From Grammothele lineata (taxonomy: Eukaryota; Basidiomycota; Agaricomycetes; Polyporales; Polyporaceae): 64,000 nucleotides of DNA. The translations under genes were made by a program, and so were the position numbers. The stretch is from positions 1 through 64,000 of the forward strand of contig NDFF03000045.1 in the NCBI GenBank assembly GCA_002150815.3, read 5' to 3'. Each line of letters opens with the position of its first letter. The first letter of the stretch is position 1. Below the pieces are notes generated by a model. That model did not search any database and was not told the DNA's origin. It saw nothing but the letters and a program-made list of their open reading frames with translations. Positions 21,481 to 32,200 of this stretch are shown one piece after another.

Positions 21481-23260
21481 TATTCGGAAGAGGGTTAGGT
21501 GCCACCCGACCCCGCCCACTGGCGACAGACCCGACGATAGATTGATATGCGGCGTTACGCCCATGGTGTCCACTGGTGCGGCTTGGTCTAGCCGGACCAC
21601 CAGAGAGATTCTAGGCGGTGTAGTGGCACACGATCGGCTTTTAAAGGAATCTACATGAAAGCCACTTCCAGGCATCCGTCATCAAGTCACAGGGTATAGT
21701 AAGTAGAATAATAGGAAAAAGGTCCGACATGCCACGCTGCTAGCAAGGGGCGCAGTCATTAGCTCGAGTGGCGGCGTGAGAGGTCGCGACCTAACGCCCG
21801 GCGCAAGTGTCGACGAAGGGCGATTGTTAGTTATGCCGGCACCGTTGGCTGGCCGAGAAGGGCGGCTCCTGATTAGTATGTCATTACGCGCGTCGCCCAG
21901 AACTATGTCGCAGACATCGGCGTTATGTGGCTCCGTTACTGGGCTCTCATAGAATGATCGTGATGGGGTGAGCCAAGCCTGTCGAGTTACGGTGCTAGAG
22001 GACATTAGGGCAGAACGCGGGTATAACGGTCTCCCTTGTAATACGCCGCATAGTGAACTTAAACGGCATTAAAGTGCCTACGGATCTCAGGTGAAACTCG
22101 GACACTCTAAGACGTCGTCGCGAAGACGCATTGGAGTCACGCAGTGGAACTGTCGCTAATAGCATTTTTATACATCTACTACGACTATAAATCTTGGGTT
22201 ACCTCAATCGAGTGGACGATGCTCCCCAAATGCACTCAATGTAGCCCACTAATCGCAGGTTGACGATGATGCTGGGGAGTCTCCGCTGCAAAAACCGCAA
22301 AACGCATGAGCCGCAGGTAGCAAGGAGCATGCAAAGGAACACTTACAGATGGTCTTTCGGGACCTGAATTCCGGCCGGTGCTCGAAGTGCCATTGACCGC
22401 GGTCGGGATTCTCTTACTCGCCCCACGTTGATATTGAATTTACGTGCCTGAACACCCAAGCGTGATCCGGCGCTGTGACTCCGGCCGAGGCGAGCAAGAA
22501 CTCGATGGTAGCGTCGTCCTCGGGAATCGCGCCGCTGCGTCGGGGGCTTCTAAGTGGTTTGTGAATGACCATTTGAGAGATTCAACGCAACTGGAGCGTC
22601 ACCCGGTGGAGGACATCGGTGGGAACCGGGGTAAGTGTCTCGGATTGCTGCTGTGGCGGAGAAGCAGATTGTCGTGCATGGATAGAATTTTCGCATAGGC
22701 GACAGCTCGCAGGAGTCGAGAACGATACCGAGGCATACCAGAGGAGAGACTCCTTTCACCCTAGACAGAACACCGTAGTGGTCGTCGTCGTCGTAGCTGC
22801 CGTAGTCGTAGTTGCTGCCATAGTCGTCGTAGCTGTCGTCGTCAAAACGCATGCTCCCACTACCAGCGGTGAATAGGAGGGCGAGTCTGAACGTCCCAGT
22901 TCATACACGTACAACGGGAGAGAACACCTGGCTCGGCGTGAAGGCGGCACTCACGAATGTAACTCATGGCGCGCCCCCGCCTTTTCAATACATTCTCGAG
23001 TGTGGACCCGGCCAGTCGTGGAGATCACTGGAGGTTTATGTAGGATCGCGAACCGTACGTTGGCGGTGTGACGGAGGAGAGTGCCCATAGGGATGGTCGA
23101 GGTCTGGCGGTATGTCCGACACCTCACCTCTGAGCGGCGTCTTGCGGAGCCTTCCTGTTGCCGTACTCGGAAGGATTATGATTTCGTTGGATGACGGCTA
23201 GCAGATATAAAGTCCCTTCAGCATCCTAGATGGAAAGGGTATAATAGAAAGCAGCTCACC
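21481..23260. other. Stretch without a recognised gene, with trinucleotide tract
   Basis: No exon chain was found. At 22774-22845 there is an imperfect GTC/GTA trinucleotide tract; on the minus strand it reads as an Asp/Tyr/Gly-rich peptide from an ATG at 22852 (MRFDDDSYDDYGSNYDYG), which could be a short real exon or a chance translation of the repeat. Confidence 0.4.
22774..22845. repeat. Imperfect GTC/GTA trinucleotide tract
   Basis: About 70 nt of alternating GTCGTC, GTAGTC and GCTGCC triplets. It is a microsatellite-like tract with interruptions. Confidence 0.65.
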
Positions 23261-23320
23261 ATGCAGGGACAGGCAGGGCAGGTTGATGCCAACGCTCTCT
23301 CGGACATCATCAGGGGCTGG
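23205..23320 (+). other. Promoter plus first exon of a truncated gene
   Basis: A TATA-like ATATAAAG (23205-23212) is followed 49 nt later by an ATG at 23261 and a 20-codon frame (MQGQAGQVDANALSDIIRGW) ending at a good GTGGGT donor (23321). No downstream exon keeps the frame, so this looks like a 5' gene relic. The facing gene at 23396-23642 overlaps the region where its next exons would lie. Confidence 0.3.
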
Positions 23321-23395
23321 GTGGGTGTACATTCTCGCGCTTTCCTCATGTAGGACAGTTCTAGAGTGCGGATGAGATAGAGCGATTGTGTGCTA

Positions 23396-23642
23396 TTAGG
23401 GATGGGGACCTGGCGTATAGCGAATCAGCTGATTAACACAGGCTACGAGAGCGTGCAGACTCACAGGCGGCCTCAACGGGGAAGGCAGCTGAACGACCAC
23501 AGTCAGATCATCAACATGAAGAGTAAGGATGGCGGTCGAGCCGAGAACACACCTCGATTTCTGTCCAAGATTTGAGTATTTTATCTGCCAACGGAGAGGT
23601 AGCGTCGTCGTTTGGAGGGCGTCCACAATGGTACGTCCCCAT
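23396..23642 (-). CDS. MGTYH-family small protein, about 60 aa (member A)
   Basis: There are two exons, 23642-23553 and 23488-23396 (intron 64 nt, GTGTGT...CTGAC...TTCAG, phase 0). The start MGTYHCGRPPNDDATSPLAD matches the starts at 56871 (MGTYHLGRPPDRAFNLPAD) and 58391 (MGTFHRHRPPDLDGRS). The three also share a TATA box 70-100 nt upstream and a short pyrimidine-rich leader. Downstream the members diverge. The last exon could contain another intron (GTGAGT at about 23464). No known domain. Confidence 0.45.
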
Positions 23643-23726
23643 CGTGGGCTGGGGCGTTGTGGTGAGGTGTGTGATCCAAGGAGGGGGAGTGAGCGTGTTG
23701 GTGTCAACCCACCCACACAGCAGAGG

Positions 23727-23734
23727 TTTATATA
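23727..23734 (-). promoter_or_regulatory. TATA box of MGTYH member A
   Basis: TATATAAA on the minus strand, about 85 nt upstream of the ATG at 23642. Confidence 0.45.
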
Positions 23735-24501
23735 GGCGGATTCGGAGAACATTGTTGTTCCCGGATCCGCCGTCTATCGTTTAGGGGAGCGAAGAAGTTG
23801 ACGCTCTAAACCGGTCCGCTGTGGCCACACTGGCCGCTGTGGCCGCCCATTTGTCCTCAGTGTGGCCGCTGCTAAGTACAAAGAACAGCGTTTCCAGAGG
23901 GTCAACGTTTCAACATCGATGAGTGAACCATTTATTCGGACTCGGGCCACTGTGACTCACTATGCGTGGAGCGTGCAGTATGTTCCGGTATGATAGTGTT
24001 TTCGGCCCCTGACAATGGTGGCAACTGTCTTTATGGACCCTAGAGAAGAGAATATTTCGAACGTCCCAGTCTGCTGCGGTCGACGCGAAGCGGTTTGAAA
24101 GCGTGTTGGCGTTGAGATGCGCTAAATGTGACTGGGCCCTGGTTCCTACAAGCGACAGAATCAGTCATTTGCAAGACCGTAACGCGACATTGCAGAGTGG
24201 ATTTGAAGACTTATCATATTGTGGCAGCAAGGAACGAGCACACGGATGCCATCACGGTTTGAGCAGAGGTCGTGCGTGCAACCTGCCGGCGCGAAACTCG
24301 TCCCGACTCGAGCGCCGGCAAGAAGCGTAGGCCGAAAGGCCGTAAGCCGTTACATCACCGGCGCGCCTGCCCATACGCGCATGCTCCGAGGGTCATTGCC
24401 ACCTTTTCTCCTCCCGCCTGCTCCTCCATCTCCCTCATACCCACCCATACACGCCTCTCACCCCTCAGCACGTATACCTATTTCGACGCGGGAGAAGAAC
24501 C
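23735..24501. other. Stretch without a recognised gene
   Basis: Contains a cluster of TGGCCGCTG/TGTGGCC motifs (23818-23875), a short imperfect repeat of unknown meaning, and the 5' flank of the gene at 24502. Confidence 0.4.
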
Positions 24502-26313
24502 ATGGTCGATATTCTCGTCCTTGGCGCGACAGGTCAGCAGACCCTTCCTTCGCGGCGAGACGCTCCCGCGAGTCTGATACCCAATCACCGACCTGGCTAA
24601 CTCCGTCCCTCACTTCCGCCCTCGCTCTCGCGTTCATCACCGCGCACCGCAGGCTACACCGGCCGTCTCGTCGTTCGCGCCCTGTACAACCACCCGCAAC
24701 GGTCCAGGTTCACGTTCGCTATCGGTGTGCGCTCCAAGTCCAAGGGCGAGGCGCTCAAGAAGTCGCTCGGGGTTGATGACAGTGTTCCGCTCGTCCAAGT
24801 CGATGTTCTGCGGTACGATGAAGTTGAGGCGGCAGTCAGGGACGCGAAGGTTGTGGTGAACATCACTGGGCCGTATTGGTTGTATGGGCCCAATGTTGTC
24901 AAGTGCGTATTCCTCAAGATGCTGCGCGCGTACCCGAGGGCTTACTGATGTTGGCGTGTAGGGCGTGTGCAATGCATGGCAAGCGTTATGTCGATCTGGC
25001 GGGAGAGGTACCTTACCAGAGGAAGATTATTACCGAGTGAGTCTACATTGTTTCCCCTTCCCTGGCCGGGGCATACCGTCCCTTCGCGCTCTTCGCTCCG
25101 AGCAACTTCGCTGATGGCATGACTTGCATACGCTAGGTATGACTACCTCGCGACTAAGACCGGCGCCGTCATCGTCCCCGCCTGTGGCTTCGACTCCATC
25201 CCCGCCGATATCCTCGTCTTCCTCTCCAACCGCACGCTCAAGAACGCGCTCGGCCCCCAGACCCAGCTCGGCCTCTCCCAAACTTTCTACCACATCAAGG
25301 GCGGATTCTCTGGTGGAACCCTCAACACGCTCATCTCGGAGATCGAGGACGTCCCTAGGCATCTTACGCTGGAGGCGCGCAAGGAGTACGTGCTCAGCCC
25401 CGGTACGTCACCGCGCGTCTTAGAGCCCCCGCACGCTTCTCATCTTCCCTTTCGGCCTGCGCAGTCCGCGGCGCGCCAAGTCCCCCGCAACTGTTCGCTG
25501 CGCCGGTCTTGTTCTCCTCCCCGACGCAGTACGCATCGTACTGGCCCCTCTCGCCCCCCAACCGTAGCGTGGTCCAGCGCACCTTCGGCCTGCGTGAGGT
25601 CGCTGCTTCTGTGCCGCGTGCGCAAGACGTCGATATTGCGGCACGATATGGGCCGGCGTTCCGTTATGCGGAGTACATGGTCACTGGCGCATCGAAACTC
25701 AAGGCGATGCTATTCAGTGCGACAATATTGGCGTATTTGGCGGTTATGTTCAACTTCGCACCCGTGAGTGGTTTGTCATGCGAACAGCTCCGGATCTTGG
25801 GGCGCCATGCTGACCGGGCGTGATGTGGTAGTTCCGTTGGCTAGTGAAGAAGATCATGCCCGCTTCGGGACAAGGCCCATCGGAACTGTGAGCTCCCTTT
25901 GTCTCAGGACGTACGCGCGTGTGTTAAAGTTCATTTACAGGGCCCTGAAGAATGGCTGGATGACCGTTATCAACGTCACCGAGTGCGCGTCCGCGCCTGG
26001 CACATTCGCGCGCTCCGTCATGCGTGGGCAGCGAGACCCCGGGTACCTCATCACCTCTCGTACGTCTTGTTCCCCTTCCCAGCGGTTTACGGCGCTGCAA
26101 CTGAACTTTGCGCGACCAGACATGATTACCGAGTGTGCGCTCGCGCTTCTCTTGGACGACGCATCGTTGCCCGCCGCGGCGCGCGCCGGTGGGGTGCTCA
26201 CGCCCTCGATCGCGTTCGGGAGCGTGCTCGTGAGCCGTCTCGAGGCGACCGGTCTCATCCAGTTCGAGAGCGAAATTGTCCGCGGTACCGAGGAGAGCAG
26301 GAAGGACCGGTAG
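24502..26313 (+). CDS. Saccharopine-dehydrogenase-like oxidoreductase (SCCPDH family), 429 aa
   Basis: There are eight exons: 24502-24532, 24653-24902, 24962-25036, 25137-25402, 25465-25763, 25832-25887, 25941-26059 and 26120-26313. Every junction is phase-consistent. The N-terminus is a Rossmann nucleotide-binding motif (VLGATGYTG, glycines 8, 11 and 14). NITGPYWLYGPNVV, CGFDSIPADI and GGFSGGTL are typical of the SCCPDH / trans-acting enoyl reductase family. The length of about 430 aa matches the family. A hydrophobic segment (LKAMLFSATILAYLAVMFNF, about 289-308) is also usual in it and suggests lipid-droplet or membrane association. The substrate is not known; true saccharopine dehydrogenase activity should not be assumed. 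Confidence 0.9.
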
Positions 26314-27048
26314 TGCGCGCGGGTGCTGGCGTCGTCGTTTGTGGTCCTTTCGTCCTTCTAACATTATCTAACTCAGACTGTTCTCTTCCATACATCGCAC
26401 ATTACCTACACTCTCGCCTGTTACTCACGCTAACATAGGGACGCATATACCACAATACAAATTACACACCGCCGCGCTCGCACGACCTCTGGGGGCATTC
26501 GGGCGCTACGAGCAGCGGGGAATCCTCGGACAAATATCGGACAAACGTTAACATCGATTCGAGCGGCTTCGGGACTGACGTCAATACAAATCCACCGGTG
26601 CACCCTTCTTTCCGTCCTTGCGCTTCTGTTAGGCGGCCGCTGCCGCAGGTTCCTCATAACCTCCCTGGCAGCCTGCAAGCCCAGAAGACCGTGCCGCCGC
26701 AGTGCCGTCGACCCCGCGACGGCATCCCGTCTGCTTCAGGACGCATCTGGACCCGGGAAAGAGGTTCAGGGAGGAGGTCACTTATCAGGGTGTTGCGATA
26801 GGTTTGAGTCAGGTGCCGTTGGCTGCACCGCTTGTAAGGGTGGGGATGTGACAATGGTGGCGAGGCAGTAAGACGAGGCGTAGGTACCCCAGATTCTGCG
26901 TGTGCGGGGACGCGGTTGTGGGGGTGGGGTACGGTATATAAACCCGAACTTCGGCCCATGTCATCAGGATCCTGCAGACGACTTTCCTCCCTGGTATTGT
27001 CTGTTCCAGCGGGTCTCTTAGGTTCAAACTACCCTGGCAGCCTCAGTG
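26314..27048. other. Intergenic, 3' and 5' flanks
   Basis: No gene was found. A TATA box for the next gene is at 26935-26942. Confidence 0.5.
26935..26942 (+). promoter_or_regulatory. TATA box of the DUF1479 gene
   Basis: TATATAAA, about 107 nt upstream of the ATG at 27049. Confidence 0.5.
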
Positions 27049-29104
27049 ATGCTGCCCACCATGCTCCGGCTGTCCGCCCCCCGTTGTACCCTTCCTCCAA
27101 TCGTCTCCTTCGGCCTACTCTCCTCGCGCACACCCAAGGCCCGTTCGCTCGCAGCGCTCGCACCCCAGGACCCCTCACCCTCTTCTGCCTCTCCCATCCC
27201 GCCTCCGCCGCCATCTGCGGAAAAGCGCCTGCCAAAGAAGGAGGGTACGATCGAGGATGTGTTCAAGAACCTCGAGGGACGCGAGGCGGTCCCGCAGCTG
27301 CCGCCGCGCTTCGCGGCGCTTAAGCGCGAGATCTGCAAGGACCCCGCGGCACTAGAACAGAGCTGGCGGGGCGTGCTCAAAGAGTTGGAGAAGGAGACGG
27401 AGGAGATTGCGAGGAGGGGGAATGAGGTAGGTCGAGAGGGGTCTTGCTGTAGTCGTTGGGTGTGTGGGCGGGCTGAGACTGACTGGAGCTTGTGTGCTAT
27501 GCAGATGATACTTTCTGTTCCATTTGAGGACATCCAGCGCGGGCTGTCCGAGGAACAGCTGAAGGTGCTGAAGAAGACAGGGGTGATTATCGTTAGAGGA
27601 GGCGTCCCGAGAGAGGTGAGACGACTGCAGCGGTCTGTGTATGTCCTATTACTCACACTCGCCATTCTAGGAAGCTTCTGGTTGGTTGGAATCGCTTAAG
27701 GAATACGTCGCAGCCAACCCCGGAAAAGTGAAAGGTCCGTTATTCTTCCCGACGCTCATCCTCCGAAACTGACGACCCCTTTCCCATTTCTCAGGCTCAC
27801 CCCTGGACAAGATCATCTGGTATGAGATCTATAACTCGCGCGCTCAAACCCTCGCGCGCACGCACCCAGCCCTACTCGCCACGCAGAAGTACCTCCTCTC
27901 CCTCTGGCACGCCTCCTCCCCCGCCTCCACCCCAGTCTCGATGCGCACCCCGATCTCGTACTTTGACCGTTTCCGCATCCGGCCCCCCGGGCCGAGCGTG
28001 TTCACGCTCGGGCCGCACATCGACGGGGGCAGCATCGAGCGCTGGGAGGACCCTGGGTTCCGGAAGGTGTTTAGGAGGATCTTGGAGGGCGGGGAGGCGT
28101 GGCGGGAGCACGACCCGTTCGATATTACGCCTCGTCTGGGGGCGAACCAGGATCTGTACAACGCCTCGTACGCCTCTTCTCGTTCCTCTCACTTTACGTC
28201 GATGAGCGTGACTGACTGTCATGCACTGCTGCAGAAACCAATGCTCGATCTTCCGCCCCTGGCAGGGCTGGACCGCACTCTCCTCCACAGGCCCGGGGGA
28301 CGGCACGCTCCGCGTCCTGCCCATGCTCGCGCTCTCCTCCGCGTACATCCTCCTCCGGCCCTTCTTCCGCCTCCGCCCTTCCGTCGCCCCCTCTTCCGCT
28401 ACAGGCCCAGTGCCGCTCGAGGCGGACGCGTGGGAGCTGGACTTGGAGGGGACGGACTTCCCGGGGAGCACCCCGGGGATGACGCAGGCGTTGTTAGAGA
28501 GGGAGCACCCTCATTTGAGGCTGAAGGAGACGGTGGTTTCGGTGCCGAGGGTCGAGCCGGGGGATCAGGTGTATTGTGGGTTCTAGAACATGCGCTCTTG
28601 GGTACTAGGAGAGGTGCTCACGGACTGGACAACGCAGGGCACACGGACGTCGTACACGCCGTCGAGGGCGAGCATAACGGCGCGGGAGATTCGTCGGTGC
28701 TTTACATCCCTGCCGTGCCGCTTACGGAAAGAAAGTGCGTGTCTCGCGATATGATTATCATAGGACTAGGGCGATTCAGACCACTGACGGTTGCGTCCAT
28801 CTCAGTGCCACTTACCTGCGCGACCAGCGCGAGACCTTCCTCTCCGGCCACCCCGCTCCGTGAGTCCCATTGTTCTCCCTTCTGGTCTACCTCTTCTAAC
28901 CTAAGGCGACCTACTAGTGACTTCCCCGGGGGCGAAGGCGAATCCCAGTTCGTGGGCCGCGTCACGGTCGAAGATATCACCACTACCGAGGGGCGGCGTG
29001 CGCTCGGCTTCGAGCCGTTCGGCTACTTGACGTACCGCGACGAGGGCGAGCGCCGCGTCGTCGAGGTCGCGAATGAAATTCTCGGGTTTGGAAAGTCCAC
29101 CTGA
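27049..29104 (+). CDS. DUF1479 protein, 2OG-oxygenase-like, 534 aa
   Basis: There are eight exons: 27049-27426, 27505-27615, 27671-27734, 27795-28167, 28235-28575, 28638-28734, 28806-28859 and 28918-29104. All phases close. The start is the first ATG; an ATG at 27061 is an alternative. The N-terminus (MLRLSAPR..., then Ser/Ala/Pro) looks like a mitochondrial presequence, which is inference. Family hallmarks of DUF1479 (YbiU-like) are present: YFDRFRIRPPG, LGPHIDGGSIERWED with H259/D261, RPWQGWTALSSTGPGDGT, VPRVEPGDQVYWHTD (H424, D426) and DFPGGEGES. An HxD plus a distal His fits a cupin-fold Fe(II)/2-oxoglutarate dioxygenase. The substrate is unknown. The gene converges with elp1, 186 nt apart. 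Confidence 0.9.
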
Positions 29105-29290
29105 TTTATAGCAGTAGGATGGAGACTTGTACGATGCGAGTCTAGCGATCTAGGATCTAGCCAAGGTGCTACTTGTACAACATGTTTTGGGTTACTTATG
29201 TGTGCTACTGCTCTCACTATCGCAGGAATCTCGTCGTGTACATGTACGGTGCTCTCTCCTCAATCGAATGGATTCTCAGGCTCGGATGAC

Positions 29291-32200
29291 TCAAATCAAA
29301 CGCAGCTTCCACTCTTGCTTCGCCAACTCGGGTTTCGCGACGGTGTCGACAGGATTCGCATGTTTGCGCTTCTCGTGCGCCTCCATGCGCGCCGCCCAGC
29401 TATCGGGGTGTGGCGGCCCGGAAGCCGGACCGTCTTCCCCTACCGTCGCGCCGTCCGCGCCTTCCGGGGCCTTCTTCCAGATCTCTTCGACGGCCTCGGC
29501 GAGCTCGCGTGCGAACTCGTCGAGCTCACTTTTAAGGCTTTCCGCCTCGCCGTGGTGCTCTTCCGTGAATTGCAGGAGGTGGGGTAGAAGGCTTGCGCTG
29601 TCGGCTGTTTCGGATGGAGGATTAGCAGGTTGGCTCGCGGTGGAGGGCTGGTCTAAGCGTAAAGGTACCTTGGGATGTATTGAAGCGCACGACAAGCTTG
29701 GATACGGATTTGAGGAGGTACTCTTCCTCGTCCACGGTGCCTTTCCTTCCCGAGCCCACTTTACGCTCCATCTTCCTCTTCGAACGGGAGCTTCTCCTGT
29801 GAATTCAAGGGTGAGGACCTGAAGGAAATGCTCGCAAAAATATTTACTTTGAGGACGTCTTTGACATAGCCGACGGCGCGACGGTATACCGCGTGAAGGC
29901 GGTTGGCGCCATCGAGATGTCCGTCATGACGTCGACATTATGCAAGTCCACGTCCTCGACGCCGTAGAACGCGTCTATCACGACCTTCAGTTCATCGGGC
30001 CCGCGCGCGTGCAGACGCCGAGCAGACACGCACCGGGCTCCTCGATCTTGCGCACGCGGAGCTCGCGCACGCGGACGAGCTGCTTCCTTAGCTGGTCACG
30101 CATCTCGGCAAGTTCCTCCCCGAGGCGCACGCGGCACTCGAGCGCTCCAGGGTGGATGATTTCTTGCATGAGCTCCGGGCGGCGGTGGAGGACGATCTGC
30201 ATCCAGAAGCCCTACGTCAGCGGCCGAGGTGGGGGTGGCGGAGGCGAACAGCGGGTGTTCGGGAGACGGGGAAAGAGACGCTCACGATGCGACGCGCTTC
30301 CGAGAAGTGGCTGCCCTCGACGAGCGCGATGCTCGCTTCCCGGACGTCGGCGGCGTAGTCGAGCAGAACCTGCGCCGCTTCTCCGGTCCGCTTCTTCGAC
30401 GCCAGATCCTCTGCGAACGCGCCGGTCACTCTCCAGAAGCGCGCGAGAGACGCGGCCGAACTCACCCGCGATGCGGTACGCGATGGTCTTGAGTTCGTCG
30501 GCCGAGGTTCCCTGCTGACCGGCGAGCTCGAACAGCTCCTGCCAGTCCAGCGCCTTCTCGTGCGCTATCATCGCCTTCTCAGCTCTGCTCGCTTGACGGA
30601 ATACTGGGCGGAATGTTAGTCCCAGGCTTCCATCCGAGTCTGGGGCGCTCACCAAACGCGGCCTCTCGGAAGTCTCTGCGCTCGAACAGATGGTCGCCGT
30701 AGATGTTCAGCACAGCCTAGAAGAAGACACGCATCAACATATCGCATGATAGAAACGTCACGAATACGGTATACCTCGTATTTGTCCGTACCCCTCCAAA
30801 TCTCGAGAGCGCGCTCATACAGTCGGTGCTTCTCTACGTACTCCATGGCTTCCTCAAACCGTTCAGGTCCTAGAAGAACATTTTCCATTGGGATACATGT
30901 ACACAAAGTGGGCGCGAGGACGTACCTGCCGCGTGCAAGTTCGTCAGTGCCTTCTCATAACGTTTGAGATGGTCGTCAATCCTGAACCGCTGGTAGTAGA
31001 GGTCCAAAGCACGCAGCTCGCGCAAGAATGGGAGGTACTCCCTCGGGTCCTACACACATATCTTGTTTTCAGAGACATCGCCCTCGTACACACAAAATGA
31101 GACTTGCCTTCTGAGCATGCTGCGCGACCATCAGCACGAGCGAGAAGTCGTACATCCCCAACGCAGTGTCGAACAGCCTATCCGCATCGACGAGGAAGAT
31201 GATGTATTTGACCGCGTCCTCGACCAGATCTGGCTCTGACTCTACTCCCTTCATGTGAGCCGGGTCATCCATCCAGGGAGTCGAAACACGCACCTTTGAG
31301 ACGGAGCAGCAGTGCCAGACCAGCCTCGTGGTCTGGGGGACTCTTCACGACGTGCGCAGTCAGGATCGAGTTGACGTACTTCTTGAGGTCCCGCTTCTCC
31401 AGCTCGACGCGCACCGCGTCGCACACGAGCGCGACCTGGTCGGGCGGGAGCGGTCCCTGTCTGCACCGACAAATCCCTCAGCATCCCACTCCGTTTCCCC
31501 AAGGTCACGAAAACGCACCCAACGCTCGTCAAGAACAAATTCACCCAATCCCCATCCCCCACCTGCTCCACCCACCCCCCCACGTCCCTCACGAACGCCT
31601 CCCTCCCCTCCTCCTCCTCCACAAACACGTTCAGATCGACACGGTGCCGCCGGCACGCAGCGAACGCCTTCCCGTACTCCGCGCGCGCGATGTCGGCGCG
31701 GACGGCGGCGAGCACGAGCGGGCGCGGGTGCACGGTCTCGAGGTTCCCGCGCGGCATTTGGAGCACGAGGGACATAGCGCTGGGGACGGCGGTGACGATG
31801 CGCGCGCCGCGCTCGACGCGGCGGGTTTCGAACTCGGGGGTTGTAGAGGGTGAGGTGGAAAGGGAGGAGGAGAGGAGGGGGATGGGTGCGAAGTGCGCGG
31901 CGTGGGCTGTTGTGGTGTAGATGAGGAACTGGGGGGTAAGCGTGAAGGAGTTGGCGTTGGGCGCGAGCGTGAGGGAGGAGCGGCCGTCGGTGATGTGCAG
32001 CTTGCTGCTTGTGGAAAGCCCGATGAACAGCTGAGATGGCGAGGAAGCGGTGTTATCTTCATTAGGGTTGGAAGGGGGATTAGCGGGTGAGGAAAAGGGA
32101 GCGCGGGCGGTCCAGAAGCAAAACTCGGGGAGCTTGGCGCTCTCCTGTGCGCTTTTGGTTTCGGCGTTGACTGACGGGGGAGTGCAAGTGTGAGCAAGCA

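Noticed and set aside
24219..24776. 185-codon ORF over the 5' end of the SCCPDH-like gene
   Set aside because: It is a shadow frame crossing the promoter and first intron; low-complexity composition.
26060..26082. 23-nt intron in the SCCPDH-like gene
   Set aside because: A 60-nt intron (26060-26119) from the same donor gives the expected family sequence (ITSHMITECALALL).
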